From NCBI GenBank assembly GCA_903862415.1, contig CAIOYD010000031.1, forward strand, positions 1-55,680: a stretch of DNA of 55,680 nucleotides. The letters are read 5' to 3'. The notes under the pieces are model-generated. The model was not told the origin of the DNA. It ran no database searches and saw nothing but the letters and a program-made list of their open reading frames with translations. Each line of letters starts with the position of its first letter. Position 1 is the stretch's first letter. Shown in pieces: positions 8,685 to 17,713 of the stretch. The translations under genes and the position numbers were made by a program. Source of the DNA: an uncultured Oxalobacteraceae bacterium. GTDB taxonomy: Bacteria > Pseudomonadota > Gammaproteobacteria > Burkholderiales > Burkholderiaceae_D.

Positions 8685-9597
8685 TGGTCATGCTCCGCTT
8701 GAAGGTTTTCATCCAGATGGCGACAAACACCAGCATGATGATCATCATGATAAAAGATACTGCTGCACCCTGACCGAAGAGCCAGTAACTGAAGGACTGA
8801 CGGGTAAGTAAAGGCATGAGCAAATCGGCCCATTCGCCCGGATGACCGGCGCCATTGCCAAACATCATGGAGACGATATTGTAGGAATACACATTGTCGA
8901 TAATCTGAAACATGAACTGAATCACAATCACCGGTTTGAGCAGCGGCAGGGTGATGTGCAAAAACTGCTGCCATTTGCTCACGCCGTCCAACGTGGCGGC
9001 TTCATACTGGTCTTCCGGTAATGCCTGCAGGGCAGCGAGAAAAATCAGCATCATCACCGGCCAGGCACGCCACACCGTCGGAATTACGATGGCCCAGAAA
9101 CTGTTCGATCCCAGCAGCCAAAACGGCCGTTCGTCAAGCAGGTGCAGCCAGTCACACAGCACCACATTGACTATCCCGACATCGCGCTGCCACATAAAAC
9201 CCCACAGCGTACCGACCACATACGAAGGCACGATCCATGGCAACAGCAACAGTGTGCGGGCAATATTTTTACCGCGGAAATCACGGTTCAACAGAATAGC
9301 TACACCCAGACCAATGACGATCGCCAGTACCGACACCATCAGCGTATAGAATAGGGTATTGCGCAGTGCAAAACCGAGACCGGCGCGTATCGGTGAGTGC
9401 GACTCAAAAATCACCCGGCGATAGTTTTCCAGGCCGATAAATGGTGCATCCAAATACTGGCTCAGAGTATATTGATTCAGCTTGAGCATGGACATATACA
9501 TGCCCTGGAGAATCGGCGTCAGATTGACCACCAGCATCATCAATACAGCAGGCAACAACAGTAAATACGGAAAAATATCCAATTTTTTCGAGCGCAC
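8674..9597 (-). CDS. Carbohydrate ABC transporter permease, MalF/UgpA type
   Basis: 307 residues, six membrane segments, with the EAA loop motif EDQYEAATLDGVSKWQQFL. It is the first permease of the CUT1 importer and pairs with the MalG-type gene overlapping its end. The start is GTG at 9595-9597, supported by AAGGA 6 bases upstream (AAGGAAGTATCGTG). It has the short N-terminus of UgpA-like permeases rather than the long one of MalF. Confidence 0.92.
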   Translation of the reverse strand: MRSKKLDIFPYLLLLPAVLMMLVVNLTPILQGMYMSMLKLNQYTLSQYLDAPFIGLENYRRVIFESHSPIRAGLGFALRNTLFYTLMVSVLAIVIGLGVAILLNRDFRGKNIARTLLLLPWIVPSYVVGTLWGFMWQRDVGIVNVVLCDWLHLLDERPFWLLGSNSFWAIVIPTVWRAWPVMMLIFLAALQALPEDQYEAATLDGVSKWQQFLHITLPLLKPVIVIQFMFQIIDNVYSYNIVSMMFGNGAGHPGEWADLLMPLLTRQSFSYWLFGQGAAVSFIMMIIMLVFVAIWMKTFKRSMTSEE

Positions 9598-9655
9598 GAT
9601 ACTTCCTTAACCGAGGTGGTATTCTTTGATTGCAGCTGTGGACAGCGGGGTGGGA

Positions 9656-10972
9656 TCAGCGCGCCTCATCGAGCACATCGTTGGCTTCGCTGGCGGTGGC
9701 ATCGAGTGCCTGTTTGATTGCCTGAGGACTGTATTTTCCTTTGACGCCGGCGACAATATCGAACATGTTGCCGATGTTTTTCAGGTACACCGATTCTAGC
9801 GGACCCCAGCCGGCAATCGATGGATAGTGGCGGCCATTTTTGACCTGAGCAATAAATTCGGCATAGTGCGGATTCGCCATGAGCGTCGGATCATAAGCCG
9901 CATCCAGACGCGTGGGCAGCATGCCCGACATTTTGGAATAACTGATTTCCGGTTCTTTTGAAGTCAGGTATGCCAGCAGCTTCCAGGCTTCAGCCTTGTT
10001 TTTGGAGGATTTCATGATGGCCAGATCGGAGCCGGAAAAAAACGTCTGACTGCCTTTCAACCCGGCCGGATACGATTCGACACCAAAATTGTGCGCAGCC
10101 ACCGATTCCATCTGACCGCCTTTGGCTTTGGGAGTGCTTAACTGGCGCAGTATCCAGGGGCCGCTGAAAATAACCGCGTACTGACCGTTAAAAAATCCGG
10201 CTTCAATCTGACTGGAATCTTTTTCCAGTGCTGATGTTGGCATCAGACCTTCGGCGGCGAAACTGGTGTAATAGCTCACGGCCTGCAGTGATTCAGGCGA
10301 ATTGATGGCGGAATGCTGTTTGTCAGCAGTCAGTAAATCACCACCGGCATTCCAGATCCACGGAGCCAGATTGTGCACCACGTTCCAGTCGTTTTTTCCG
10401 GGATAGCCGAGGGCCGCGATTTTTTTACCGTCGATCACCTGACCATTGATTTTTTGCATTGCCTGTTTGAAGCTACCCCAGTTGGTAAACGCTTCCTTGG
10501 GATTGACACCGGCTTTTTTAAATACGTCGCTGCGATAAAACGCTGCCCGTGCATCGGCATACCAAGGCAGGGCGTAAATTTTACTGTCATCATAACGGTG
10601 CGTGGTTCCCCAGACCGCCGGGAAAAAAGCTTTCGCGCCACCGACTTCATTTTGCTGCTGGATGGTGAGTGGTTCGAGCGCATTCATGGATGAAATTGCC
10701 GCCACCCAGGTGGTGCCGAGTTCGAGCAAGTCCGGACCCTGACCGGAAGCGGCTGCGGCGGTGATTTTACTCCAGGCCGATTCCCAGTTGAGTACCGTGA
10801 CATTGACGCGCAGATTGGGATTGCTGGCTAAATACGGACGCATCAGCTCCTTCATGTCTTGCTGCTGTTGCGTCGTGGTCGACATGATCCAGATATTTAA
10901 TTCAGTGGCGGCGGCTGTGCTGGCGGCCCAGAGTAACAGTGCGCAGGTCAGAGGAGTCAGTACAGGTTTCAT
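9656..10972 (-). CDS. Extracellular solute-binding protein, CUT1 family (oligosaccharide)
   Basis: About 438 residues, family 1 extracellular solute-binding protein. A cleavable signal peptide is visible (hydrophobic LTCALLLWAA, then an Ala-rich cleavage region before TELNIWIMS), and there is no lipobox cysteine, so it is a free periplasmic protein. The mature part carries the usual fold with many tryptophans and tyrosines suited to stacking on sugar rings. It is the first gene of the importer-GH9-deaminase operon. Two ATGs are possible (10978 and 10972); GGGA spaced before the second makes it the better choice. The ligand is inferred from neighbours to be a glucosamine-containing oligomer. 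Confidence 0.9.
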   Translation of the reverse strand: MKPVLTPLTCALLLWAASTAAATELNIWIMSTTTQQQQDMKELMRPYLASNPNLRVNVTVLNWESAWSKITAAAASGQGPDLLELGTTWVAAISSMNALEPLTIQQQNEVGGAKAFFPAVWGTTHRYDDSKIYALPWYADARAAFYRSDVFKKAGVNPKEAFTNWGSFKQAMQKINGQVIDGKKIAALGYPGKNDWNVVHNLAPWIWNAGGDLLTADKQHSAINSPESLQAVSYYTSFAAEGLMPTSALEKDSSQIEAGFFNGQYAVIFSGPWILRQLSTPKAKGGQMESVAAHNFGVESYPAGLKGSQTFFSGSDLAIMKSSKNKAEAWKLLAYLTSKEPEISYSKMSGMLPTRLDAAYDPTLMANPHYAEFIAQVKNGRHYPSIAGWGPLESVYLKNIGNMFDIVAGVKGKYSPQAIKQALDATASEANDVLDEAR

Positions 10973-11012
10973 GGTCATCCCAAAATTTTGCTTCGATTTA
11001 TTCTGTTGCCGC

Positions 11013-11046
11013 TTGGCGTATTACGCTTACGCTAATACGCCCTACG
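11013..11046. repeat. REP-like palindrome in the leader of the ABC operon
   Basis: Arms GGCGTATTA / TAATACGCC flank a 9-base loop CGCTTACGC and are followed by CTAC. This is the same family as the 3954-3984 copy with two base changes in each arm that keep pairing. It lies between the predicted promoter (11059-11087) and the binding-protein gene, so the transcript leader should carry the hairpin. Confidence 0.65.
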
Positions 11047-11058
11047 AGAATGTTGTTG

Positions 11059-11087
11059 ATTGTATGGAGCGCCGTCTATACCCACAA
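11059..11087 (-). promoter_or_regulatory. Predicted sigma-70 promoter of the ABC-GH9-deaminase operon
   Basis: On the minus strand TTGTGG (-35) is followed by a 17-base spacer and TACAAT (-10). Transcription would start near 11051, about 80 bases before the binding-protein start. The -35 is imperfect at its last three bases, which suits a promoter needing an activator. The FixJ-type regulator encoded just upstream is the obvious candidate. Confidence 0.6.
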
Positions 11088-11135
11088 TCCAGAAATGTAC
11101 CTTGGCCTGTAAGTAGTTTTACCAATATAAGCATG

Positions 11136-11786
11136 TCATTTTTCCCACAAACTGGGTGAGATATCGCGTAATTTGGCCGCCAGTTCCATGCTGGTGCGGA
11201 TGTTGAATTTCTGGCAAATGCGCAGGCGATGCGCTTCTACGGTTTTGCTGCTGATGTTTAAATGATCAGCAATTTGCTTGCTCAGATAGCCGCGCACGAT
11301 TTCGGACAGCACTTCGCGCTCGCGCAGCGTCAGTTCGGAAATTTCCTGAATCAGCTGGGCCTGAGCGGCATAATTGCTGCGGGCTGACTGGTCCGCGGCC
11401 AGTGCGCGGCTGATGGCATCGATCAAGGTGCGGTGATCGACCGGTTTTTCCAGAAAGTCGCTCGCACCTTGCTTGAGCGCTTTAACCACCATCGGAATAT
11501 CACCATGACCGCTGAGAAACAGCACCGGTGGCAAATAGCGCTGGCTGTTTTTGGCGCGGCGATTTAATTCTTCAAACAATTCCAGTCCGCTCATGTCAGG
11601 AATACGGATGTCGATGATGAGGCAATGAAACACACCGGGATCGGACAGAGCCAGAAAATCACCGGCGCGTTCGAATTCGCGGTACTGCCAGTTTCTGGTG
11701 TCGAGCAGCATGCCCAGAGAATGGCGTACACCGGGGTCATCATCGATAATGGCAATATGACTCATCAGTGGCAGGGTAGTGCTCAT
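11136..11786 (-). CDS. FixJ/NarL-type response regulator of the amino-sugar locus
   Basis: 216 residues. The receiver domain has the acidic pocket Asp15-Asp16-Asp17, phospho-acceptor Asp59 in CLIIDIRIPD and the Lys in FLEKPVD. A LuxR-type helix-turn-helix follows (LTLREREVLSEIVRGYLSKQIADHLNISSKTVEAHR). The start is the ATG at 11786 that overlaps the stop of the sensor kinase gene (ATGA), so the pair is translationally coupled; an in-frame upstream codon at 11858 would lie deep inside the kinase gene. It presumably activates the ABC-GH9 operon directly downstream and perhaps the TonB receptor promoter. Confidence 0.92.
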   Translation of the reverse strand: MSTTLPLMSHIAIIDDDPGVRHSLGMLLDTRNWQYREFERAGDFLALSDPGVFHCLIIDIRIPDMSGLELFEELNRRAKNSQRYLPPVLFLSGHGDIPMVVKALKQGASDFLEKPVDHRTLIDAISRALAADQSARSNYAAQAQLIQEISELTLREREVLSEIVRGYLSKQIADHLNISSKTVEAHRLRICQKFNIRTSMELAAKLRDISPSLWEK

Positions 11787-13741
11787 AGCATCTCGCTGGT
11801 TAGCCGTTGCAAACGGAATTGAAAACAGGCACCACCCACAGGGTTGGGTTGGTGCCACAGTCGGCCGCCATGACTTTCAATCACGGTGCGGCAAATCGCC
11901 AGGCCCAGGCCCATGCCTTCGGTTTTGGTGGTGTAGAACGGTAGAAATAGTTTGTCCGGATCGGCGATTCCCGGTCCGTGATCAGTCACACTCAGAATTA
12001 CGTTAGCTTGATCCGGAGTAATAGTCAATTGGACTGGCGCGTGTTCTCCCGGACAGGCAGCCACGGCTTCGATGGCATTGCGCAGTAAATTGAAAATCAC
12101 CTGTTCGATCATCACGGCATCGCATTCCACCCACACCGGGCTGTCCGCGCAGTTGACCTCGATGGCTACCTGCAAGCGCGCGCTCAGTGGTGCCAGCAAC
12201 GCCAGTGGTTCAGTCAGCAGGGTAGTCAGATCGCGCAGTTCATGGCGGATAGCGCGCTTTTGAATAAAACTGCGCAGGCTGTGGATGATTTTTCCGGCAC
12301 GGCGCGATTCATCCCCCATGCGCTGCACCGCTTCCTCGACTTTGGCCGTCTGCATCGGGCTGGCATGTAAAAATGCATCGGCTGCGGCCGAATAATTGGC
12401 AATCGCTGCCAGTGGCTGGTTGAGTTCATGGGCAATGCCGGAAGCAAATTCGGCCAGATTGGCCAGCCTGGCGGTATGCTGCAACAATTCATCACGTTCG
12501 CGCGCGGTATTGGCGGCCTGACGTTCGGCACTGATGTCGTACAACGAAGCCATCCAGCCATTGGGCGTGCTGTTGTCACCGATCAGTGGTGAGGCAAACA
12601 GGCGCACCGACAGCCGGCACTGATCGGCATCGAGTAAGTTCAGCGTGCGTCCCAGTTCCGGATTGTCGCCATGCAGCATGGCAGTATGCGCGGCCTGACA
12701 TTCGTTGGCATGTTCCGGTGGCCAGAAAACAAACGGCGCGCAAGCACCGATGAGCTGCTGCGAACTCAGCCCCAGCATCTGACACAGCGCCGGATTGACA
12801 TAAATAATACGGCCATCGCGGTCAAAGGCCAGCAAGCCGGTGACCAACGACTGCTCCATCGCTTCACGGAAATGCAATTCATGTGCCAGTGCCTGTTGCG
12901 CGGTCTGACGCTCGCGCAGCCAGCGTTGCAGCAAACGCAGCAGCCAGATAATGAGTACACCAAACGCCACCACCGCCAGCGACAGCCACAGCAGCGGACC
13001 TTCGGAATGCAATCGGGCATGCGGACTGGCGCGCAGTGACAGACCGCTGTTATCCGGGCCAAAATTGAGTTTGTGGACTTCGCTGCTGAGTTCGGTTGTC
13101 AGACCGTCGCGTGGCGACAGCTGTTTGTTGTCCCTGTCGATCAGACTTAAATCGTAGCGCTGTACAAACCACCAGGGTACGCGTTCGGAGAGTAACTGAT
13201 CCAGATCATAGGTCGCCAGCACCACGCCACTGGGATCGTCGGCAATCGGCACGACCAACACCCATAAAGGCGCATATTGTTCAATCACCCGGCTGTAAGC
13301 CGGTTTTTTCAGACTGTAGGCGCGCCGTATCGCATCGCTGACAAACGGATCGCTTACCGGTGGCAGTCGCACCGGACGGTCGTGATAGGCAGGCAGGCCA
13401 GCCACACGGCGGCCATTTTTATCAAGATAATCAATTGCGATCAGAGCTGGATTTTCTTTCATCAGGCCATCGGCAAGCGCCAGAAAATCGCCAGTGGAGC
13501 CTGGCGTCTGAAGATCGTGCGACCAGTTTTCCAGCAGCCGCTGATTGTCGTTCAGCGTTTGGGTCACATTCTGTTCCAGCCATAACAGATCGAGCGACAG
13601 TTCGCGCGCGGCACTGTCGCGCTGATCGGCATACCACAACCAGCCCAGCGTCGTCGCAACGAACAGGCTCACCGTCAGGATCAGTGACGCCGCCAGCCAT
13701 GGCCAGCGGCTCTGAATCAATTGCTGGGTACCGCTAGCCAA
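11783..13741 (-). CDS. Membrane sensor histidine kinase with periplasmic sensor and PAS domain
   Basis: 652 residues. Transmembrane helix 1 is about 15-36, followed by a periplasmic region of about 210 residues (Cache/PAS-like fold suspected), helix 2 at about 250-271, a cytoplasmic PAS domain at about 290-405, HisKA with phospho-acceptor His438 in SGIAHELNQPLAAI, and HATPase_c with NLLRNAIEA, DHGPGIADP and GMGLGLAI. This is FixL/DctB-like architecture. The start is TTG at 13739-13741, supported by GGGAGAAG upstream at normal distance; this would keep expression low. It lies 24 bases after the ROK kinase and overlaps the regulator gene. The ligand is probably periplasmic oligosaccharide, by context only. 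Confidence 0.88.
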   Translation of the reverse strand: MASGTQQLIQSRWPWLAASLILTVSLFVATTLGWLWYADQRDSAARELSLDLLWLEQNVTQTLNDNQRLLENWSHDLQTPGSTGDFLALADGLMKENPALIAIDYLDKNGRRVAGLPAYHDRPVRLPPVSDPFVSDAIRRAYSLKKPAYSRVIEQYAPLWVLVVPIADDPSGVVLATYDLDQLLSERVPWWFVQRYDLSLIDRDNKQLSPRDGLTTELSSEVHKLNFGPDNSGLSLRASPHARLHSEGPLLWLSLAVVAFGVLIIWLLRLLQRWLRERQTAQQALAHELHFREAMEQSLVTGLLAFDRDGRIIYVNPALCQMLGLSSQQLIGACAPFVFWPPEHANECQAAHTAMLHGDNPELGRTLNLLDADQCRLSVRLFASPLIGDNSTPNGWMASLYDISAERQAANTARERDELLQHTARLANLAEFASGIAHELNQPLAAIANYSAAADAFLHASPMQTAKVEEAVQRMGDESRRAGKIIHSLRSFIQKRAIRHELRDLTTLLTEPLALLAPLSARLQVAIEVNCADSPVWVECDAVMIEQVIFNLLRNAIEAVAACPGEHAPVQLTITPDQANVILSVTDHGPGIADPDKLFLPFYTTKTEGMGLGLAICRTVIESHGGRLWHQPNPVGGACFQFRLQRLTSEML

Positions 13742-13765
13742 GAATGCTTCTCCCTGTAACCGCTG

Positions 13766-14611
13766 TTATGTTTTTCTGATCAGATCGGCTACCCCGATGA
13801 GCCCGGCATCGTGACGTAAGGCCGCTGGCAGTAATTCTAATTGATAAATTGCAGGATAACGCTGGATTTCATTGCGCAGGTGTTGCAGATAGCCCGGGCG
13901 CAGACCGACACTGCCACCGACAGCCACGCGCTGAACACCCAACATCACGGCCAGATCAGCCAGTTTGGCGGCCAGCGCACTGATGCCCTGCTGATAAATA
14001 TCGGCTGGAATCGCGACCCCCTGATCGGCGGCCGCACAAAAATCGCGCGCATCGGTATAGCCATGCAGACGGGCGAATTCGCCCAGTGCCGTGCCTGACG
14101 CCAGCTGTTCCAGCGTGTTGCCGTCAGCGAGTCGCATTTCACCGATTTCGGCATCAAAGCCATTGCTGGCGATATGCAGCCGACGCTGCAACACCAGACC
14201 AGCCCCCACTCCGGTAGAAACGGTTAAAAACAGAAAATCATCGCAACCCTGACCAGTGCCATACACATATTCGCCCCAGGCAGCGGCGCGTGCGTCATTA
14301 AAAATCCGCACCGGCCGTTGCATGCGCCGGCTTAATTCAGCCTGCAGCGGAAACTGCTTCCAGCCCGGCAGTATGGCCGAATTATGCGCCGTGACGGTAC
14401 CGTTGACGATGTGTCCGGTAATGGCTACGCCAATCGTCCCCGTCTGGCTTGCTACCGGCGCATACAGCTCCAGCATACAGGTCACCATCGCCTCTGGTCC
14501 GGCCTGACTGGGCGTGACCACCTGATCACGCCAGACAATATCCTGACCTTCAAATAAGGCGATGCGACTGCTGCTGCCACCGATATCAAAGACAATCATT
14601 TTTTGTTTCAT
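13766..14611 (-). CDS. ROK-family sugar kinase lacking the zinc site
   Basis: 281 residues with the ROK/actin-like ATPase motifs FDIGGSSSRIALF (N-terminal phosphate loop), catalytic Asp106 in FNDARAAAWGE and STGVGAGLVL. The usual ExGH plus CxCGxxGCxE zinc motif is missing: the sequence runs E155-I-G-E158 and goes straight to GNTLEQLASGTAL, with no cysteine cluster and Glu in place of the sugar- and zinc-binding His. The gene is between the TonB receptor (8 bases) and the sensor kinase. In context it should phosphorylate glucosamine or GlcNAc released by the GH9 enzyme. NanK-like or glucokinase activity is the alternative. A sensory rather than catalytic role is possible. Confidence 0.82.
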   Translation of the reverse strand: MKQKMIVFDIGGSSSRIALFEGQDIVWRDQVVTPSQAGPEAMVTCMLELYAPVASQTGTIGVAITGHIVNGTVTAHNSAILPGWKQFPLQAELSRRMQRPVRIFNDARAAAWGEYVYGTGQGCDDFLFLTVSTGVGAGLVLQRRLHIASNGFDAEIGEMRLADGNTLEQLASGTALGEFARLHGYTDARDFCAAADQGVAIPADIYQQGISALAAKLADLAVMLGVQRVAVGGSVGLRPGYLQHLRNEIQRYPAIYQLELLPAALRHDAGLIGVADLIRKT

Positions 14612-14619
14612 AAAACCAC

Positions 14620-17337
14620 TTACATTGACATCCGCACACCCAGGAAATACTGGCGGCCATTAGAATAAAACGCCTGTGGCTGTTCTGCATTGGAATAATA
14701 TTTAATGATCGGATTATTCAAATTCAAACCATCAAAGGTAATCGTCAGATTGTCGTTGACTTTGTAATTGATCGAACCCGCCAGAGTGCCGATAGGGCTG
14801 GCATATTGCTGAGTGACGTTAGCCAGACCCACCAAAAAGGATGAGCGATAATTGTAAGCCAGACGCGCATTGAAGCCATTTTTTTCATAATATGCTTCGA
14901 TATTGCCGGTGTTTTTGGATGAGCCCACCAGTGCCTGACCATTCGCATCGCTACCGTTGGCGTAAGTGTAGTTCACGACCCCGCCAAAGCCACTGGCAAA
15001 CGATTGTTGCCAGGCCAGTTCCATCCCTTTATTGGTCGCGGCGATATTGTATGGCGACGTGATCATGAAGCTATTGATCTGGTTGGTGGTGGTGTTGAGG
15101 AATGGACGATTGCTATTGCCATAAGTCACATACGAAGGCATCTTCATGTAAAACAGACCGGCAGACAAAATCGACTGCGGAGCAAAATACCATTCCAGCG
15201 TGCCATCGAGATTATGCGATTTCACTGCTTTCAAATCCGCATTGCCGCCAGAACCGGTTTGATTCAGATTGTTCAATACCACCGCAGGTGAGATGGAAGA
15301 ATAATCCGCCCGCGACATGGTCGTTGACGCTGCTGCACGTGCTACCAGTTCTTTGGATAAATCAAATTTCAGATTGGCGCTCGGCAGTACATCGAGATAA
15401 TTGTGTGACGAACTGACCGGAGTAAAAATGCTGTTGTCAGCATCATAGTTGTAGGCATTCCCTTTTTGATTGGTGTCGACAATACGGACACCCACATTAC
15501 CGCGCCAGTGATCCCCGACCAGATTGGTCATGGCATAGGCGGCGCTGTCTTTTTCCTGAATGTCAAAATTGTTTTGCAGTGACGGTCCGAGATTGACGTT
15601 ATTGTATTGCTGCTGCCAGGCGGCAATCGCATTCGGATTGAGGGTCCAGAAATTCGACAGGAACCCAGCACCCGGTTTTAAACCAGCACCAAAATTACCT
15701 GCTGAGGTTGTGCCATTCCATGCTGGTGGTGGCAACACCGAACCCGGATTGGTATAGCAAACGTTATTCGAGTCGGTAGAGCAGCCATAATTCATATCGA
15801 AGGCAGTACGTTTATGGTCAGCAAAACGCAAACCCACTTTAACGCTTTCAACGTAACCGTTATCGAGCGTCAGCAAGGCATCGCCCTGGGCATAGGTTTC
15901 CGCATCAGTCACTTTGGCTGATTGTGCCCAACTGCCGCCGACAGCGACATTGGCTGGGTTGTTGAAGTTGGCCGTGTTCACACCCGGGAATGAGACAATC
16001 GCCGGGGAACTGTTGCCATTTAACTGGTACGACATCGGTGAATTGATCAGATAAGCTTCATAACCATAATCATGCGGAGTTTCGCCCACACCTTTGGTGT
16101 AACCCATTTTGGTGGTTATGGTGAGGGTGTCGCTGACGCGGATCTTGCTGTCAAAGTCCAGATAAGCCGCTGTTGAACCTGCATTGGGACGATAGATCGA
16201 ATCGCGCACGCCAGGGAAAGCCATATTCGCGCCCGGATTGGGATCAGTCGGATCAAAGACCGTGGCCGGGAAAGTGGCCGCGACCAGGGTATTGTTTTTG
16301 ACTGTGTAGCTCGTTGGTGAAATTCCCTGCGATAACAGATTAAATGGGCTGGCCATAAAATTGGTATCGAAAGTCTGGGTATTGAAGTGCGAGTAAAAAC
16401 CATTCAGGTCCAGCGTGACACCGGAAGAAGGCTTGAATTGCAGATCCACCAGCGCACCGCGACGGGTACTTTGCTGGGTAAATTCGGAAGAGCCGATCTG
16501 GGATGGATACATCACCCCATTCAGATCAGGGTGGGCAGCGACAACGGCCGCACTTTTGTCACCTGGATCGCCGATGGTGCCGGAGCCGAGTAAAAACAGT
16601 TCCTGACCATCGCGCCGTTCATTGCGTTTTTCAGAAAAACCCTGCACCAGCACACCCATGGTATTGCTGTCATTTTTCCAGTTAATTAAGCCGTTGAACT
16701 GAGGTGAAACCTTGGCTGGCAGTGAGGCATACATCCCCTGAGCAGTCGCTTCCACGGTCAGCGGTTTGACAAAATCGAGCGGTGAACGCGTCACCACATT
16801 CACATTACCGACCGTGCCGCCTTCAATAAAATCAGCCTGGGAACTTTTTTGCACTTCGACTGAGCCGACGATTTCGGAGGGCAGCAAAGTAAAGCTGACA
16901 CTACGGCCGACCGTGCCCTGCTGGTCGCCGATATACCAGTCACCGGTCGAGACTGAGTGACCGTTGATGGTGGTTTGTGTCAGACTTGGGTTGGTGCCGC
17001 GAATGCTGACGCGGTCATTTTCAGAAAACCCGCCCTGACCACCGGAGCCAGAACTGATATTCACACCCGGAATTCGCTGCACCGCATCAGCGACGTTTTT
17101 ATCCGGCAGTTTGCCGATATCTTCCGAGCTGACCACATCCATGACTGAATCCGAATCACGCTTCATCTTGAGCGAATGTTCGCGTGAAGCGCGGATGCCG
17201 GTAACCACCACCTCAGAGGGTGCATTATCGGAGGCAGTTGTTGTCTGGTCGCTGGCTTGCTGAGCATGTGCACTCATCGCCAGGCTGGCTAACGCCATAG
17301 CCACGGCAACAGCGACAGGTGTCCGTTGTAACTTCAT
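14620..17337 (-). CDS. TonB-dependent outer-membrane receptor (oligosaccharide uptake type)
   Basis: 905 residues. A signal peptide (KLQRTPVAVAVAMALASLAMSAHAQ) precedes the plug domain with EVVVTGIRASREHSL and DKNVADAVQRIPGVNI, and then a 22-strand-type barrel. The long TonB-Xanth/Caul subclass handles plant or chitin oligosaccharides in related bacteria. The start is ATG at 17335-17337, with AGGGGA 6 bases upstream; the longer frame from GTG 17361 would include that ribosome site and the predicted -10 box. The last residue is Met (GVRMSM) instead of the usual Phe. It is the first gene of the TonB-ROK-kinase-regulator unit and would bring the substrate into the periplasm. Confidence 0.93.
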   Translation of the reverse strand: MKLQRTPVAVAVAMALASLAMSAHAQQASDQTTTASDNAPSEVVVTGIRASREHSLKMKRDSDSVMDVVSSEDIGKLPDKNVADAVQRIPGVNISSGSGGQGGFSENDRVSIRGTNPSLTQTTINGHSVSTGDWYIGDQQGTVGRSVSFTLLPSEIVGSVEVQKSSQADFIEGGTVGNVNVVTRSPLDFVKPLTVEATAQGMYASLPAKVSPQFNGLINWKNDSNTMGVLVQGFSEKRNERRDGQELFLLGSGTIGDPGDKSAAVVAAHPDLNGVMYPSQIGSSEFTQQSTRRGALVDLQFKPSSGVTLDLNGFYSHFNTQTFDTNFMASPFNLLSQGISPTSYTVKNNTLVAATFPATVFDPTDPNPGANMAFPGVRDSIYRPNAGSTAAYLDFDSKIRVSDTLTITTKMGYTKGVGETPHDYGYEAYLINSPMSYQLNGNSSPAIVSFPGVNTANFNNPANVAVGGSWAQSAKVTDAETYAQGDALLTLDNGYVESVKVGLRFADHKRTAFDMNYGCSTDSNNVCYTNPGSVLPPPAWNGTTSAGNFGAGLKPGAGFLSNFWTLNPNAIAAWQQQYNNVNLGPSLQNNFDIQEKDSAAYAMTNLVGDHWRGNVGVRIVDTNQKGNAYNYDADNSIFTPVSSSHNYLDVLPSANLKFDLSKELVARAAASTTMSRADYSSISPAVVLNNLNQTGSGGNADLKAVKSHNLDGTLEWYFAPQSILSAGLFYMKMPSYVTYGNSNRPFLNTTTNQINSFMITSPYNIAATNKGMELAWQQSFASGFGGVVNYTYANGSDANGQALVGSSKNTGNIEAYYEKNGFNARLAYNYRSSFLVGLANVTQQYASPIGTLAGSINYKVNDNLTITFDGLNLNNPIIKYYSNAEQPQAFYSNGRQYFLGVRMSM

Positions 17338-17360
17338 CAATGATCCCCTTTTATTTGCCA

Positions 17361-17389
17361 CTCATAATGAGAAGCGATTTTTTAACCAA
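17361..17389 (-). promoter_or_regulatory. Predicted promoter of the TonB receptor unit
   Basis: On the minus strand TTGGTT (-35), 17-base spacer, TATGAG (-10). Transcription would start near 17353, leaving a leader of about 16 bases with the AGGGGA ribosome site. The match is fair, not perfect. Confidence 0.5.
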
Positions 17390-17713
17390 TATGAAAAATC
17401 ACGGAAACCCGGCAACGAGAGTGTGCCACAGGCATCGTGTTCTGAATAACATCCCACCACCCAGGCACCATTTTTGTGTAAATAAGCACACACAGACGAC
17501 AGCATTGGTGCAGGAGTATGCCGATATTGATAGATTCAAATCAGCCCGGCAATACAGAGATATACCCGGTCAACTAAGTAAATGTACCTATAAATCAGGG
17601 CTTTGGAGGTGGATGCAGCAGCTGTCAGCGCTGAAATAGCAGGCAGGGGAATTGAATGGGGGAAGAAACTGCGACAGTTGAGAACGTTGTGTTTTGTTCT
17701 CAAATTCAAATCG
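17390..17713. other. Gene-free stretch upstream of the TonB receptor
   Basis: About 320 bases with no convincing frame on either strand. It separates the TonB receptor promoter from the 3' end of the toxin gene. It contains short inverted elements such as GTGCCACAGGCAT near 17422, which could be regulator sites, but nothing definite. Confidence 0.4.
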
